A stretch of DNA of 40,677 bases, taken from the IMG/VR virus record IMGVR_UViG_3300034062_000739, positions 1-40,677 of that record; one strand, written 5' to 3'. Position numbers and translations under genes: made by a program. This DNA is from a virus. Every line of letters starts with the position of its first letter. The first letter of the stretch is position 1. Under the pieces are notes generated by a model. It was not told the origin of the DNA. It saw only the letters and a program-made list of their open reading frames with translations, and did no database searches. This document shows positions 21,849 to 28,585 of the stretch, in pieces.

Positions 21849-22931
21849 TCAGGCGGAGGCATCCTCACGCAGCCAGAAGCAGCACTCGTTGCGGAGCACG
21901 CCGTGACCCATGGCGTACTTCGCAACCATCAGGGTGCCCTGACGCTCGATGCTGTAGTCGCTCTCGACGCCGAGGTCGAGGAGCTTCACGGTTCCGATGG
22001 CTTCCTTCTGGAAGATGATTCCACTCGACCGGAGGAAACCGTTGTCAGTCGTGCGACGGTAGCCAGTACCACCAGTACCGAACGGATCGTTCTGAATACC
22101 AGCGTCTCCGTGAGGAGCAATCGCAGTCGCCGCTTCATCCGTGGTCGGGATGTTGTTCGACTTCAGAATGCGAATGCCAGCAACCTGAACGATGTAACCA
22201 CCAGCCTTGCTGCCATTGCCCTCGGGATTGAAATCACGACTGATCACATCCTTGTTGACATTGACGAGCTTGTAGTAGAAGTCCGGAGTCACGACCGCAT
22301 AGCGATCATTCTGCGGAACATTCTTCTCATCCATCTTCTGAGCCGCCGTAAAGAACGGCTTGACGATCTCGTCTGGCAGGCTCGCAGCAGCAATTTCGTT
22401 ATCCCAAGTAATTGTATCACCCAGGTACGGAGCCGCAGTCGTTCCGGTGTTGCCGAAACGATCCGTGGTCGCAAGCGCACCAGCGATGACGGTACGAATC
22501 AGGTTGCGGTCAGCGATGTACGCCAGAGCACGACCGATCTCCGTCGAATAAATCGAACGGACATCGTAGTGGTTCTTGGCCTCATCGATGTTGGCGATGA
22601 AGGCAGAAGACACCAGCATGTCGTCGATGCTGATCACAACCTCAGCGTGACGAAGACGAGACAGGTACTTGCTTGCGCCACCGCCAGCGTTATCGGTGGT
22701 CATCAGCGACTCGCCTGGAGTGTGATATGCCGCCGTTGCAATGCCGGTGGTCGGGAACTGAGCCGACTTACCGCTGCTGATGCTCCGCACGGTGTGCAGC
22801 GGCATCATCACGTTCTCGGTCTCAAACGTCGTAAGGACTTCGCCAGCAAACTGCTTGAGGAACAGCGCGTTGACATCGTTAGCAAGGTTGACCTGTCCCG
22901 GACGGGACGGACTAGTTTCCATGTATGCCAT
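21849..22931 (-). CDS. Major capsid protein (T7 gp10-like), 360 aa
   Basis: HK97-fold capsid subunit. Typical blocks: LANDVNALFLKQFAGEVLTT, RSISSGKSAQFPTTGIATA, YHTPGE, and ADRNLIRTVIAG in the E-loop/spine region, with YAVVTPDFYYKLVN later. Length is close to T7 gp10A (345 aa). No frameshift extension is evident at its end. It is preceded by the inserted lysis-type genes rather than directly by scaffold. Confidence 0.95.
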   Translation of the reverse strand: MAYMETSPSRPGQVNLANDVNALFLKQFAGEVLTTFETENVMMPLHTVRSISSGKSAQFPTTGIATAAYHTPGESLMTTDNAGGGASKYLSRLRHAEVVISIDDMLVSSAFIANIDEAKNHYDVRSIYSTEIGRALAYIADRNLIRTVIAGALATTDRFGNTGTTAAPYLGDTITWDNEIAAASLPDEIVKPFFTAAQKMDEKNVPQNDRYAVVTPDFYYKLVNVNKDVISRDFNPEGNGSKAGGYIVQVAGIRILKSNNIPTTDEAATAIAPHGDAGIQNDPFGTGGTGYRRTTDNGFLRSSGIIFQKEAIGTVKLLDLGVESDYSIERQGTLMVAKYAMGHGVLRNECCFWLREDASA

Positions 22932-23002
22932 GGTTGAAATGCTCCGTAAGTTGAATTGGGTAGTGTTTGTTACTCGGTTCTTAGGTCAACACGAATGGAG
23001 CT

Positions 23003-23257
23003 TCAGTTATCCGTCGCAACGGGCCGAGGATTCGTGTCTTCTTCCAAACCGGGGACTGAACCTGCATACCACCCTTCAGGCAGGTTCACAGTGTTCTGGG
23101 ACAGTTCCCACGAGGAACCATTCCAGTAATAGACATGGCCCCGGACATCGGGGCCAAGTCTTACAAGAGTCTTTGAAGGCTCAACGATTACCACTCTTGA
23201 GCCGCCGCATGCCATCAGCAAAACGCTGATACCAGCGAGCAGGAACAGGAGCAGCAT
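23003..23257 (-). CDS. Small phage lipoprotein, 84 aa
   Basis: The chosen start is ATG 23257-23255, which places a hydrophobic signal and lipobox at the N-terminus (LLFLLAGISVLLMACGG, Cys about residue 17). The mature part has VRLGPDVRGHVYYWNGSSWE and LPEGWYAGS, as in small outer-membrane lipoproteins of phage lysis regions. The ribosome binding site is poor and the frame opens further upstream (to 23323), so the start is uncertain. It may be an o-spanin-like or superinfection-exclusion lipoprotein. Confidence 0.65.
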   Translation of the reverse strand: MLLLFLLAGISVLLMACGGSRVVIVEPSKTLVRLGPDVRGHVYYWNGSSWELSQNTVNLPEGWYAGSVPGLEEDTNPRPVATDN

Positions 23258-23348
23258 CGGAAGCCACGGTAGGCTTCTTGAGGTTCTCGATCCAAGCGTC
23301 AAGCAACGCCTTGAAGAGACCATAAATGATGGCGGGTAGGCCCGTCAC
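23181..23348 (-). CDS. Small protein in the lysis-type cassette, 55 aa
   Basis: GTG at 23348-23346 overlaps the stop of the holin gene (GTGA). It opens MTGLPAIIYGLFKALLDAWI, an amphipathic helix, and ends in a basic segment FADGMRRLKSGNR. The 3' part overlaps the lipoprotein gene in another frame. It could be an inner-membrane-associated partner of the lipoprotein, but no spanin motif is recognised. Confidence 0.55.
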   Translation of the reverse strand: MTGLPAIIYGLFKALLDAWIENLKKPTVASDAAPVPARWYQRFADGMRRLKSGNR

Positions 23349-23533
23349 TCGCCGTTCTTCTTGAGGTTCAGGCGGGCTCCGGTGTAGCCAAGGCTCACCA
23401 GGGCAACCACCGCGGTACCGAGCATCTGACCCCAAGCGGATTCGCCGGGGACAAGACCAGATGCCTGCACAGCACCAAGGGCAACGGCAATCATCGACAG
23501 CCAAAATTCAGTTGTCTTGTATCCAGGCTTCAT
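23345..23533 (-). CDS. Holin-like two-TM protein, 62 aa
   Basis: MKPGYKTTEFWLSMIAVALG opens the protein; the KPGxKTTEFW start is common in small phage holins. Membrane segments lie at about 10-27 and 36-50, followed by a basic tail (RLNLKKNGE). ATG overlaps the scaffold stop (ATGA). It begins a three-gene cassette inserted between scaffold and capsid. Confidence 0.75.
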   Translation of the reverse strand: MKPGYKTTEFWLSMIAVALGAVQASGLVPGESAWGQMLGTAVVALVSLGYTGARLNLKKNGE

Positions 23534-24300
23534 CGGGGGCTCCCAAAGACGTCACTGATGCGAAGACGTTCCTCGACATCCTTCCGATACGCGGGATCGG
23601 ACTTGTAACGAGGATCACGCATGGCCGCAGTGAGTTCGGCCAGCGAACGGTAAGCAGTCGTCCCGGATGCCGCCATGCCTCCCTGAATCAGGCGTGGACT
23701 ACCGGCAGCCGCTGAATACCTAGCATGCAGGCCGCGAACGGCCATCATCACTGAGGCTTGATTGCCGGATTCGATCAGACTGTCAAACGCAGCAATCTCA
23801 TCTGGGGACAGGTTCTCAGCAGCCCACGATGTCATCTTGTTGTAACTCTCCTGACCACCAACCGCGGAGAACACGGAGTTGATCTGAGAGTCAGCCAGAG
23901 CCCTCTGGCCCTCGACATAGGCATCCACCAGTTCACGGGGGATTCCCTTGCCTTCCAAAGCTCTGTAACTCTTCTCAGAAAGTTCGCCAGTCTCAGCAAA
24001 CTCACGAGACATGGGAGTAAGATCATCAACAGTCAGGTTTGTGGCCTGAACCGCTTTCTGAAATTCATCTTGGCTCTGATTGGCCTGCGTGAAACGACTT
24101 TCAAGTTCCGAGTACGCCTGAGCGAGATCTTCAGGAGACTTGAACTTCTCGGGAAGCCAACCAGGACGGTTAGCGTTGGGTGCGGGAGCCGCCGGAACGG
24201 CAGCGTCCATGGGATTAGCCAGTTGCGCTCCATTGGCAGGAACCTCCTGGTTAGGGGCGGTCGGCGGGGCTGGGTTTGTGCGAATCTCAATCCGATCCAT
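23530..24300 (-). CDS. Scaffolding protein (T7 gp9-like), 256 aa
   Basis: N-terminal Pro/Ala/Asn-rich region, then PGWLPEKFKSPEDLAQAYSE, the signature of T7-type scaffolds, followed by helical sequence (YRALEGKGIPRELVDAYVEG) and a basic C-terminus (YRKDVEERLRISDVFGSPR) that should contact capsid. It lies between portal and capsid as in T7. Confidence 0.9.
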   Translation of the reverse strand: MDRIEIRTNPAPPTAPNQEVPANGAQLANPMDAAVPAAPAPNANRPGWLPEKFKSPEDLAQAYSELESRFTQANQSQDEFQKAVQATNLTVDDLTPMSREFAETGELSEKSYRALEGKGIPRELVDAYVEGQRALADSQINSVFSAVGGQESYNKMTSWAAENLSPDEIAAFDSLIESGNQASVMMAVRGLHARYSAAAGSPRLIQGGMAASGTTAYRSLAELTAAMRDPRYKSDPAYRKDVEERLRISDVFGSPR

Positions 24301-24309
24301 GGATGCTCC

Positions 24310-25866
24310 TTATTGCTGCGCCTGTTGAGCGGCGCTTTGGGCTCCCTGCATCATAGCACGGGAAGCAGAGGATGAAATCCCAGGCATCGACTGCTGAAGT
24401 ATGTTCTGATACGCAGCCTGTTGGGCTTCAGCCTGCAACTGCTCTTCACTCTTGACCAGTCCGTTGGTCTCGATTCCAAGAGCAGCCGCTCGACGAGTCA
24501 GGTACTCCCGAACATCGACATACTGCTGGATGACCTGAGGTCCCAAGACCTGCCCAATACCAGCCAAGTAGATGTCGAGACGATTCAGGTCATTGCCCCG
24601 ACCAAGGGCCTCAATACCCGTGATGATGGCCGGAGTGACGTACTTCTTGGGGATCTTAGGCAGACGACGTTCTCGCTCCATCTGCTCCATGATCTTGTTG
24701 ACCAAGGGAAGCTGGAACTCGAGCGAAAGCAGGCTGTAAATGCCACCCAACTGACGCTCAATGCTCTGAGTGACTAGACGGACTTCCTCAGCCGTCACTC
24801 GTTCCGCATTGCGGATGCTGGCCTCCGTCAGCAGGAAGGCGTATGAGAGCCGCTCAGACAGCGCATTGATCGTTTGGAGGGCCGTCGCGAAATCTGCCTG
24901 CTTGCCCGTTTGGAGGACAGAGACATCTGCGGCAGATCCCTCACGGATCGCTCCATTGGGGGCCTTGGCCAGCGTAGATGCTCGAGTAGTCCCATTGGGG
25001 TTCACAAGGAACAGGACCTTGGACGCCGCCGCGGCTCCCTCGACAATGACTTGGGTCAGAGCCTCGAGTGACTTGAGGTCACCGAGGTACTGCTCCACAT
25101 AGCCACGACCGTAGTCTTCGCCATCCACACGAACCATGCGGAGGGCCAAGAAAGGTGACTTCATCTCATCGAAGGTTCCATAGGTACCTGGGATGACGGT
25201 GTCCTTGATCTCCTGCCACATCTCCACCTTGCCATCCTCAACGGCGTGGATACAGGTGAACATGTCAACATCGGCATTGCTGGCATCCTGATGCTGGGAG
25301 GCAATCATCTTGGCCTCATCCGGAAGCATGGAAATCGAGACCGACTCCTTGATGATGGCCTGACGAACCTTGCCCATTGGGCAACGTCGGACCACATATC
25401 GATCCATGCGAACCACTCGCATTGGGCCGCCATCAACGGGGAAATACAATCCGACATTTCCGCAGATGATCAGGTGCTTCAGAGCCTCGAAGACTCCGAC
25501 GCGAACGGCTTGTACCTCGATCTCCCGCATGACGAGACGCTCACGCTCCGACATGGCGCGTTCGATCTCGCCCTTGATTCTGGGGTCCATCCCTTGAAGT
25601 TTGCGGATTGCCGCATCATCCACCACGAGCCTGAAGAAAGGCGAATTGGGTGGCAAGAGGGAAAGAAGGAGGGCTGAGGAGAGATTATTCACTCCTCGAG
25701 CCCCCACGGATTGATATGGCGTTGGAAAACGCTTGTCCGTGGTGGACCCCTCGTCTGGGATGACGGTCGGGATCGTCACACGAGAACAATCCCGAGCCCT
25801 CATCAAATAAGGATGCCGTAGAGACTCCAACTTGGAGTAAGTACTACGGGCTGAGTCTTGGTACAT
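24310..25866 (-). CDS. Portal protein / head-tail connector (T7 gp8-like), 518 aa
   Basis: Dodecameric portal. Recognisable blocks are RFPTPYQSVGARGVNNLSSA, LLSLLPPNSPFFRL, EALKHLIICGNVGLYF and RVTAEEVRLVTQSIERQLGG, all in the order seen in T7 gp8 (536 aa). The C-terminus is Gln/Ala/Ser-rich, as in the family. Preceded by an A-rich leader (AAAAAAAGAAAC). Confidence 0.95.
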   Translation of the reverse strand: MYQDSARSTYSKLESLRHPYLMRARDCSRVTIPTVIPDEGSTTDKRFPTPYQSVGARGVNNLSSALLLSLLPPNSPFFRLVVDDAAIRKLQGMDPRIKGEIERAMSERERLVMREIEVQAVRVGVFEALKHLIICGNVGLYFPVDGGPMRVVRMDRYVVRRCPMGKVRQAIIKESVSISMLPDEAKMIASQHQDASNADVDMFTCIHAVEDGKVEMWQEIKDTVIPGTYGTFDEMKSPFLALRMVRVDGEDYGRGYVEQYLGDLKSLEALTQVIVEGAAAASKVLFLVNPNGTTRASTLAKAPNGAIREGSAADVSVLQTGKQADFATALQTINALSERLSYAFLLTEASIRNAERVTAEEVRLVTQSIERQLGGIYSLLSLEFQLPLVNKIMEQMERERRLPKIPKKYVTPAIITGIEALGRGNDLNRLDIYLAGIGQVLGPQVIQQYVDVREYLTRRAAALGIETNGLVKSEEQLQAEAQQAAYQNILQQSMPGISSSASRAMMQGAQSAAQQAQQ

Positions 25867-25881
25867 GCTTTGTTTCTTTTT

Positions 25882-26139
25882 TTAGGCCGAGCCTGAAATT
25901 GACAGTCTGGCTCGACGACGGCCTCGACGAATGGAACTCTCAACAGATCCAGCAGCTTCAGTCGCACCAGGGTCAATGTATGAAACCGTGTTAGGCGGAG
26001 GAGGAGGCGGGGGAGGAGGCGGGGGAGGAACAGGTTTTGGCTTTGCGGAGCGGGTATTACTGAAAAACCGCCCGCCGCGAGACCCGCGAGTAGTCGCTGC
26101 ATATAGCCCCGCATATCGGGGGTAAGAAGGCCCAAACAT
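25882..26139 (-). CDS. Small virion-type protein, gp7.3-like C-motif, polyproline, 85 aa
   Basis: Third of three neighbouring small genes. It has a run of 12 consecutive prolines near residue 40 and ends RRGRRRARLSISGSA, resembling the Arg/Lys-rich end followed by SLSV in T7 gp7.3. It lies directly before portal, as the T7 6.7/7.3 minor tail/head proteins do. TGATG overlap with the previous gene. Confidence 0.65.
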   Translation of the reverse strand: MFGPSYPRYAGLYAATTRGSRGGRFFSNTRSAKPKPVPPPPPPPPPPPPNTVSYIDPGATEAAGSVESSIRRGRRRARLSISGSA

Positions 26140-26351
26140 CAGAAAGTCCCGAGAGCTGACGAAATGGTCAGACTCTTACGCGCCCTTCGACGAAGGGTCT
26201 CAGCAGGACCTTCGGCATCAGACGGAGCCGCAGTACGCTGCTGCTTGACGTCTGCCTGAGTCGGCATGGGGGCGGGCTCAGGAAGATTGATCTGCGGCGG
26301 CGGAGGCGGCGGAGTGGACTTGGGGCCACTAAAGAGACCGGGGAGGCACAT
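26139..26351 (-). CDS. Small virion-type protein, gp7.3-like C-motif, 70 aa
   Basis: Opens MCLPGLFSGPKSTPPPPPPQ and ends ETLRRRARKSLTISSALGTF. The Pro-run and the RRxxRKSLxIS end are shared with both neighbours, which suggests duplication or a common functional tail. Likely a minor tail or ejection protein; function not shown. Confidence 0.65.
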   Translation of the reverse strand: MCLPGLFSGPKSTPPPPPPQINLPEPAPMPTQADVKQQRTAAPSDAEGPAETLRRRARKSLTISSALGTF

Positions 26352-26357
26352 TGATTC

Positions 26358-26615
26358 TTACTCCTCAAAAGTTCCAAGAGAACTGATCTTAAGGGTTTTA
26401 CGGCGAAGGCGGCCGGAAGATCTACCCCCAGTTTCGCTTTCGCGACGATACCGAACAGCTTCAACCTGCTTCTTTGCGTCTTCGATGTTGGCTCGAACTG
26501 GCTCTGGAAGCTTGATTTCCATTGGAGCAGGCGGCGGCGGCGAGGACCTATTGATCCCCAATACAGCCTTCACTGCGCCACTAAAGAAGTTCCCAATCTT
26601 CTTGAAGAAACTCAT
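26358..26615 (-). CDS. Small virion-type protein, gp7.3-like C-motif, 85 aa
   Basis: Opens MSFFKKIGNFFSGAVKAVLG, an amphipathic possibly membrane-active helix. It then has SSPPPPAPMEIKLPEPVRAN and ends RLRRKTLKISSLGTFEE. First of the three related small genes upstream of portal. ATGA overlap with the gene before it. Confidence 0.65.
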   Translation of the reverse strand: MSFFKKIGNFFSGAVKAVLGINRSSPPPPAPMEIKLPEPVRANIEDAKKQVEAVRYRRESETGGRSSGRLRRKTLKISSLGTFEE

Positions 26616-26821
26616 TCTTCCCCTCTTGTCAATATGTTCTCGTTTTGTTTGGCGAATACGGAGTTCAAGAAGCGGACAATCCGACGCTGGCCCACGCGAA
26701 TCCAGATTTCACGATCAGTCCACCCCTCATCTGGGGTTTGTTCTGGAAATCGCTCATTCAGCTCAGCCAACAGAGCCTCAGGAACAATGGGAAAAGGTTT
26801 GGACGGGTTCCTATTAGTCAA
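26612..26821 (-). CDS. Hypothetical protein, 69 aa
   Basis: TTG start at 26821-26819, overlapping the previous stop region. Contains FPEQTPDEGWTDREIWIRVG and a C-terminal hydrophobic/basic helix (RRIVRFLNSVFAKQ). No known family. Both ends are translationally coupled to neighbours, which supports expression. Confidence 0.6.
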   Translation of the reverse strand: MTNRNPSKPFPIVPEALLAELNERFPEQTPDEGWTDREIWIRVGQRRIVRFLNSVFAKQNENILTRGEE

Positions 26822-26951
26822 CGATATCGCCCTCCTTGAGACGCTTTCGTAACTTGGCTAGAGCAGTCGATGCGATGGCCCGGGCAGAGCCAGCATCAAG
26901 CCGTTCTCCAGTCTTCTTGAAGTACTCCTCTACCACCTTACTCCAAGCCAA
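26814..26951 (-). CDS. Small helical protein, about 45 aa (start uncertain)
   Basis: The convincing part is WSKVVEEYFKKTGERLDAGS and ALAKLRKRLKEGDIVD, a compact charged helical domain. I place the start at TTG 26951-26949, near the end of the DUF1599 gene. An open frame continues to 27056 inside that gene, so a longer product is possible. It could bind nucleic acid, but no family is recognised. Confidence 0.45.
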   Translation of the reverse strand: MAWSKVVEEYFKKTGERLDAGSARAIASTALAKLRKRLKEGDIVD

Positions 26952-27288
26952 CGGAACTCGACTCTCGTCCTTCTTCTTTGGACGTCGTGTAGGCAAGGAA
27001 AAGGACGGCGTAATTGATGATGTCCTGAATCGTGTCATGGAGTTTCTCGTCGGCAACTTGGAAAGTACCAGTATCGCAGAAGGTGGAAAGGCGGCTCATT
27101 TTGTCGGTCAGTCGAACAAGGAAACCACGCTCAGTCGTGCAGATTCCCATGTTCTCGCAGCGTGTGAAGTTCAGGAACGGGTTGTAACCAGAGGCTCCTC
27201 CGCTGTAATCCGCGTTCTTCTTCTTCATCAACTCATACGCAGCCTTACAGGTCTGCGCGTGTAGTTCTAGCAGGCGATCTCGATTCAT
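26938..27288 (-). CDS. DUF1599 / Nmad1-like protein, 116 aa
   Basis: Starts MNRDRLLELHAQTCKAAYEL at ATG 27288-27286, inside the end of the exonuclease gene. The motifs KKKNADYSG, NPFLNFTRCE, FLVRLTDKMSRL and EKLHDTIQDIINYAVLFLAY fit DUF1599, also named nucleotide modification associated domain 1. This family is found in phages, often near nucleotide or DNA-modification genes; its biochemistry is not firmly known. The upstream in-frame extension to 27441 is rejected. Confidence 0.8.
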   Translation of the reverse strand: MNRDRLLELHAQTCKAAYELMKKKNADYSGGASGYNPFLNFTRCENMGICTTERGFLVRLTDKMSRLSTFCDTGTFQVADEKLHDTIQDIINYAVLFLAYTTSKEEGRESSSVGLE

Positions 27289-28030
27289 TGGTGGTTGGGC
27301 TCCAGAGTTTGACTTTGTTGGTTCGGAGTGAATACTCCCCCTTGCGAAGGATGCGAGCGACACGGGCTTGTCGTAGCGCGTCTTGTACATTGAGTCCTGC
27401 CTTTGTGTATGCGTCCACCACGGTCTCCCAGGTGGCTCCATGTTCGTCCAGTAGTTTAGCAGCCGTCTTTGCCCCTACGCCGGGGCAACCGGGGTATCCA
27501 TCAGAAGCATCGCCAACAAGCGTTTGGTACAGATGGTTCCAGTTGGCTTCCTCAACCGAAACAACGCGATCAGAGTCGTCATTGGGGTTATACAGGCGAC
27601 AAGGGATAGTCTTTAGATCTTTGTCGGCTGAGACGACAATCAGTGGCTCCTTGATACCGGGATATGCCCCGGTTGCCAACAGACCTAAGACATCGTCAGC
27701 TTCCAACGTTGGGGTCTCATACACACGGTATGCAACCCTGATGTACTCCTTGAGAGCCTTGTAGACCACGGGCTTTCGTGTCGTCTTGCGGTGCGCCTTG
27801 TACGAAGGCATCACCTGGAGTCTCCAGTTGTCGTTTCCCGTAAGGGCGAAAATGCAACGCCCAGCGTTGAACTTCTCCATGACATTCTTGACCCAGTAGT
27901 CGAGCCGCTGCTTTGCTTCGGAGGCGTCGGCATGAAGCGTCCACAAATCGTCTCCCCAGTCAAACGCCTCTTCCACAGCGGTCGCGTGTTGGTAAAGGAC
28001 AATGTCTCCGTCAATTAGTAGTGTCATCAT
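27245..28030 (-). CDS. 5'-3' exonuclease, PIN/FLAP family (T7 gp6-like), 261 aa
   Basis: Metal-binding acidic residues are visible: LIDGDIVLY at the N-terminus, ETPTLEADDVLG near 105-116, VVSADKDLKTI near 132-142 and VGDASDGYPGCPGVGAKTA near 172-190 (helix-hairpin-helix). It degrades host DNA and removes RNA primers. Two adjacent ATGs (28030, 28027) could start it. It overlaps both neighbours. Confidence 0.93.
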   Translation of the reverse strand: MMTLLIDGDIVLYQHATAVEEAFDWGDDLWTLHADASEAKQRLDYWVKNVMEKFNAGRCIFALTGNDNWRLQVMPSYKAHRKTTRKPVVYKALKEYIRVAYRVYETPTLEADDVLGLLATGAYPGIKEPLIVVSADKDLKTIPCRLYNPNDDSDRVVSVEEANWNHLYQTLVGDASDGYPGCPGVGAKTAAKLLDEHGATWETVVDAYTKAGLNVQDALRQARVARILRKGEYSLRTNKVKLWSPTTNESRSPARTTRADL

Positions 28031-28235
28031 GGACAGTCTTCTCCGCTGCTTGCATGGCCATCCCCATCAAACCAAGTACGCCGTGGTGAGACCCTTGAAG
28101 GAACATGACATAGTCAGAAATCGTGTTCGTCTTCTCTTGGTAGCCAACAAAGATCGCGTCATCGAAACGACGACGTAATTCATCAATCAGATCCTTGGTC
28201 TGAAAGAATTCAAGTGGCTGCTGCGGTTCACTCAT
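28011..28235 (-). CDS. Hypothetical protein, 74 aa
   Basis: ATG 28235-28233 with AAAGAGGATCAATT upstream. Contains FFQTKDLIDELRRRFDDAIF and HHGVLGLMGMAMQAAEKTV. Probably a small alpha-beta protein; no family recognised. Coupled to the exonuclease gene by overlap. Confidence 0.7.
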   Translation of the reverse strand: MSEPQQPLEFFQTKDLIDELRRRFDDAIFVGYQEKTNTISDYVMFLQGSHHGVLGLMGMAMQAAEKTVHDDTTN

Positions 28236-28578
28236 AATTGATCCTCTTTAGGTCTGTCAACTCTTTAGACATGACCTTGAATGTTTCACTGCTTCTGGCT
28301 GTGTCGAACATCTTGATCAACAGTTCAGCCTGTTTACGCTTCTCAACCAAAAACGGTAGTACGGCCCTGCAAAGCCTGATCGCGTTGGACCCGTTGACGC
28401 GGTAGCGGTACGAGGTGCGGGTCCTACCTTCACCACGAGCCTTTAGAGAAACAGCTCCATTGAACGCACCCTTGAACAGAACTAACGTGTGTGGGTATGT
28501 ATTGGAGATCTCCACCGCAGGGCTGTTGCCATAGATGAAACATCCTTCGCCGTCTAGATAACCAGCAAAGTACGCCAA
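28228..28578 (-). CDS. LAGLIDADG-type endonuclease ORF, about 116 aa
   Basis: LAYFAGYLDGEGCF is a classic LAGLIDADG helix, followed by a sensible strand-rich domain (TYPHTLVLFKGAFNGAVSLK; YRYRVNGSNAIRLCRAVLPF) and a C-terminal helix (VEKRKQAELLIKMF). A single motif implies a homodimer. I place the start at TTG 28578, just after the polymerase stop; the frame is open to 28797 inside the polymerase gene, so GTG 28626 is also possible. A free-standing homing endonuclease beside the conserved polymerase end is the likely role. Confidence 0.7.
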   Translation of the reverse strand: MAYFAGYLDGEGCFIYGNSPAVEISNTYPHTLVLFKGAFNGAVSLKARGEGRTRTSYRYRVNGSNAIRLCRAVLPFLVEKRKQAELLIKMFDTARSSETFKVMSKELTDLKRINYE

Positions 28579-28585
28579 CTCGGTT

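Noticed and set aside
21903-22937. 344-codon plus-strand ORF opposite the capsid gene
   Set aside because: Exact antisense of the major capsid gene with no known domain; every real gene here is on the minus strand.
24724-24740. CAGGCTGTAAA half-dyad in the portal gene
   Set aside because: Only one arm is present and it lies in coding sequence; counted as chance.
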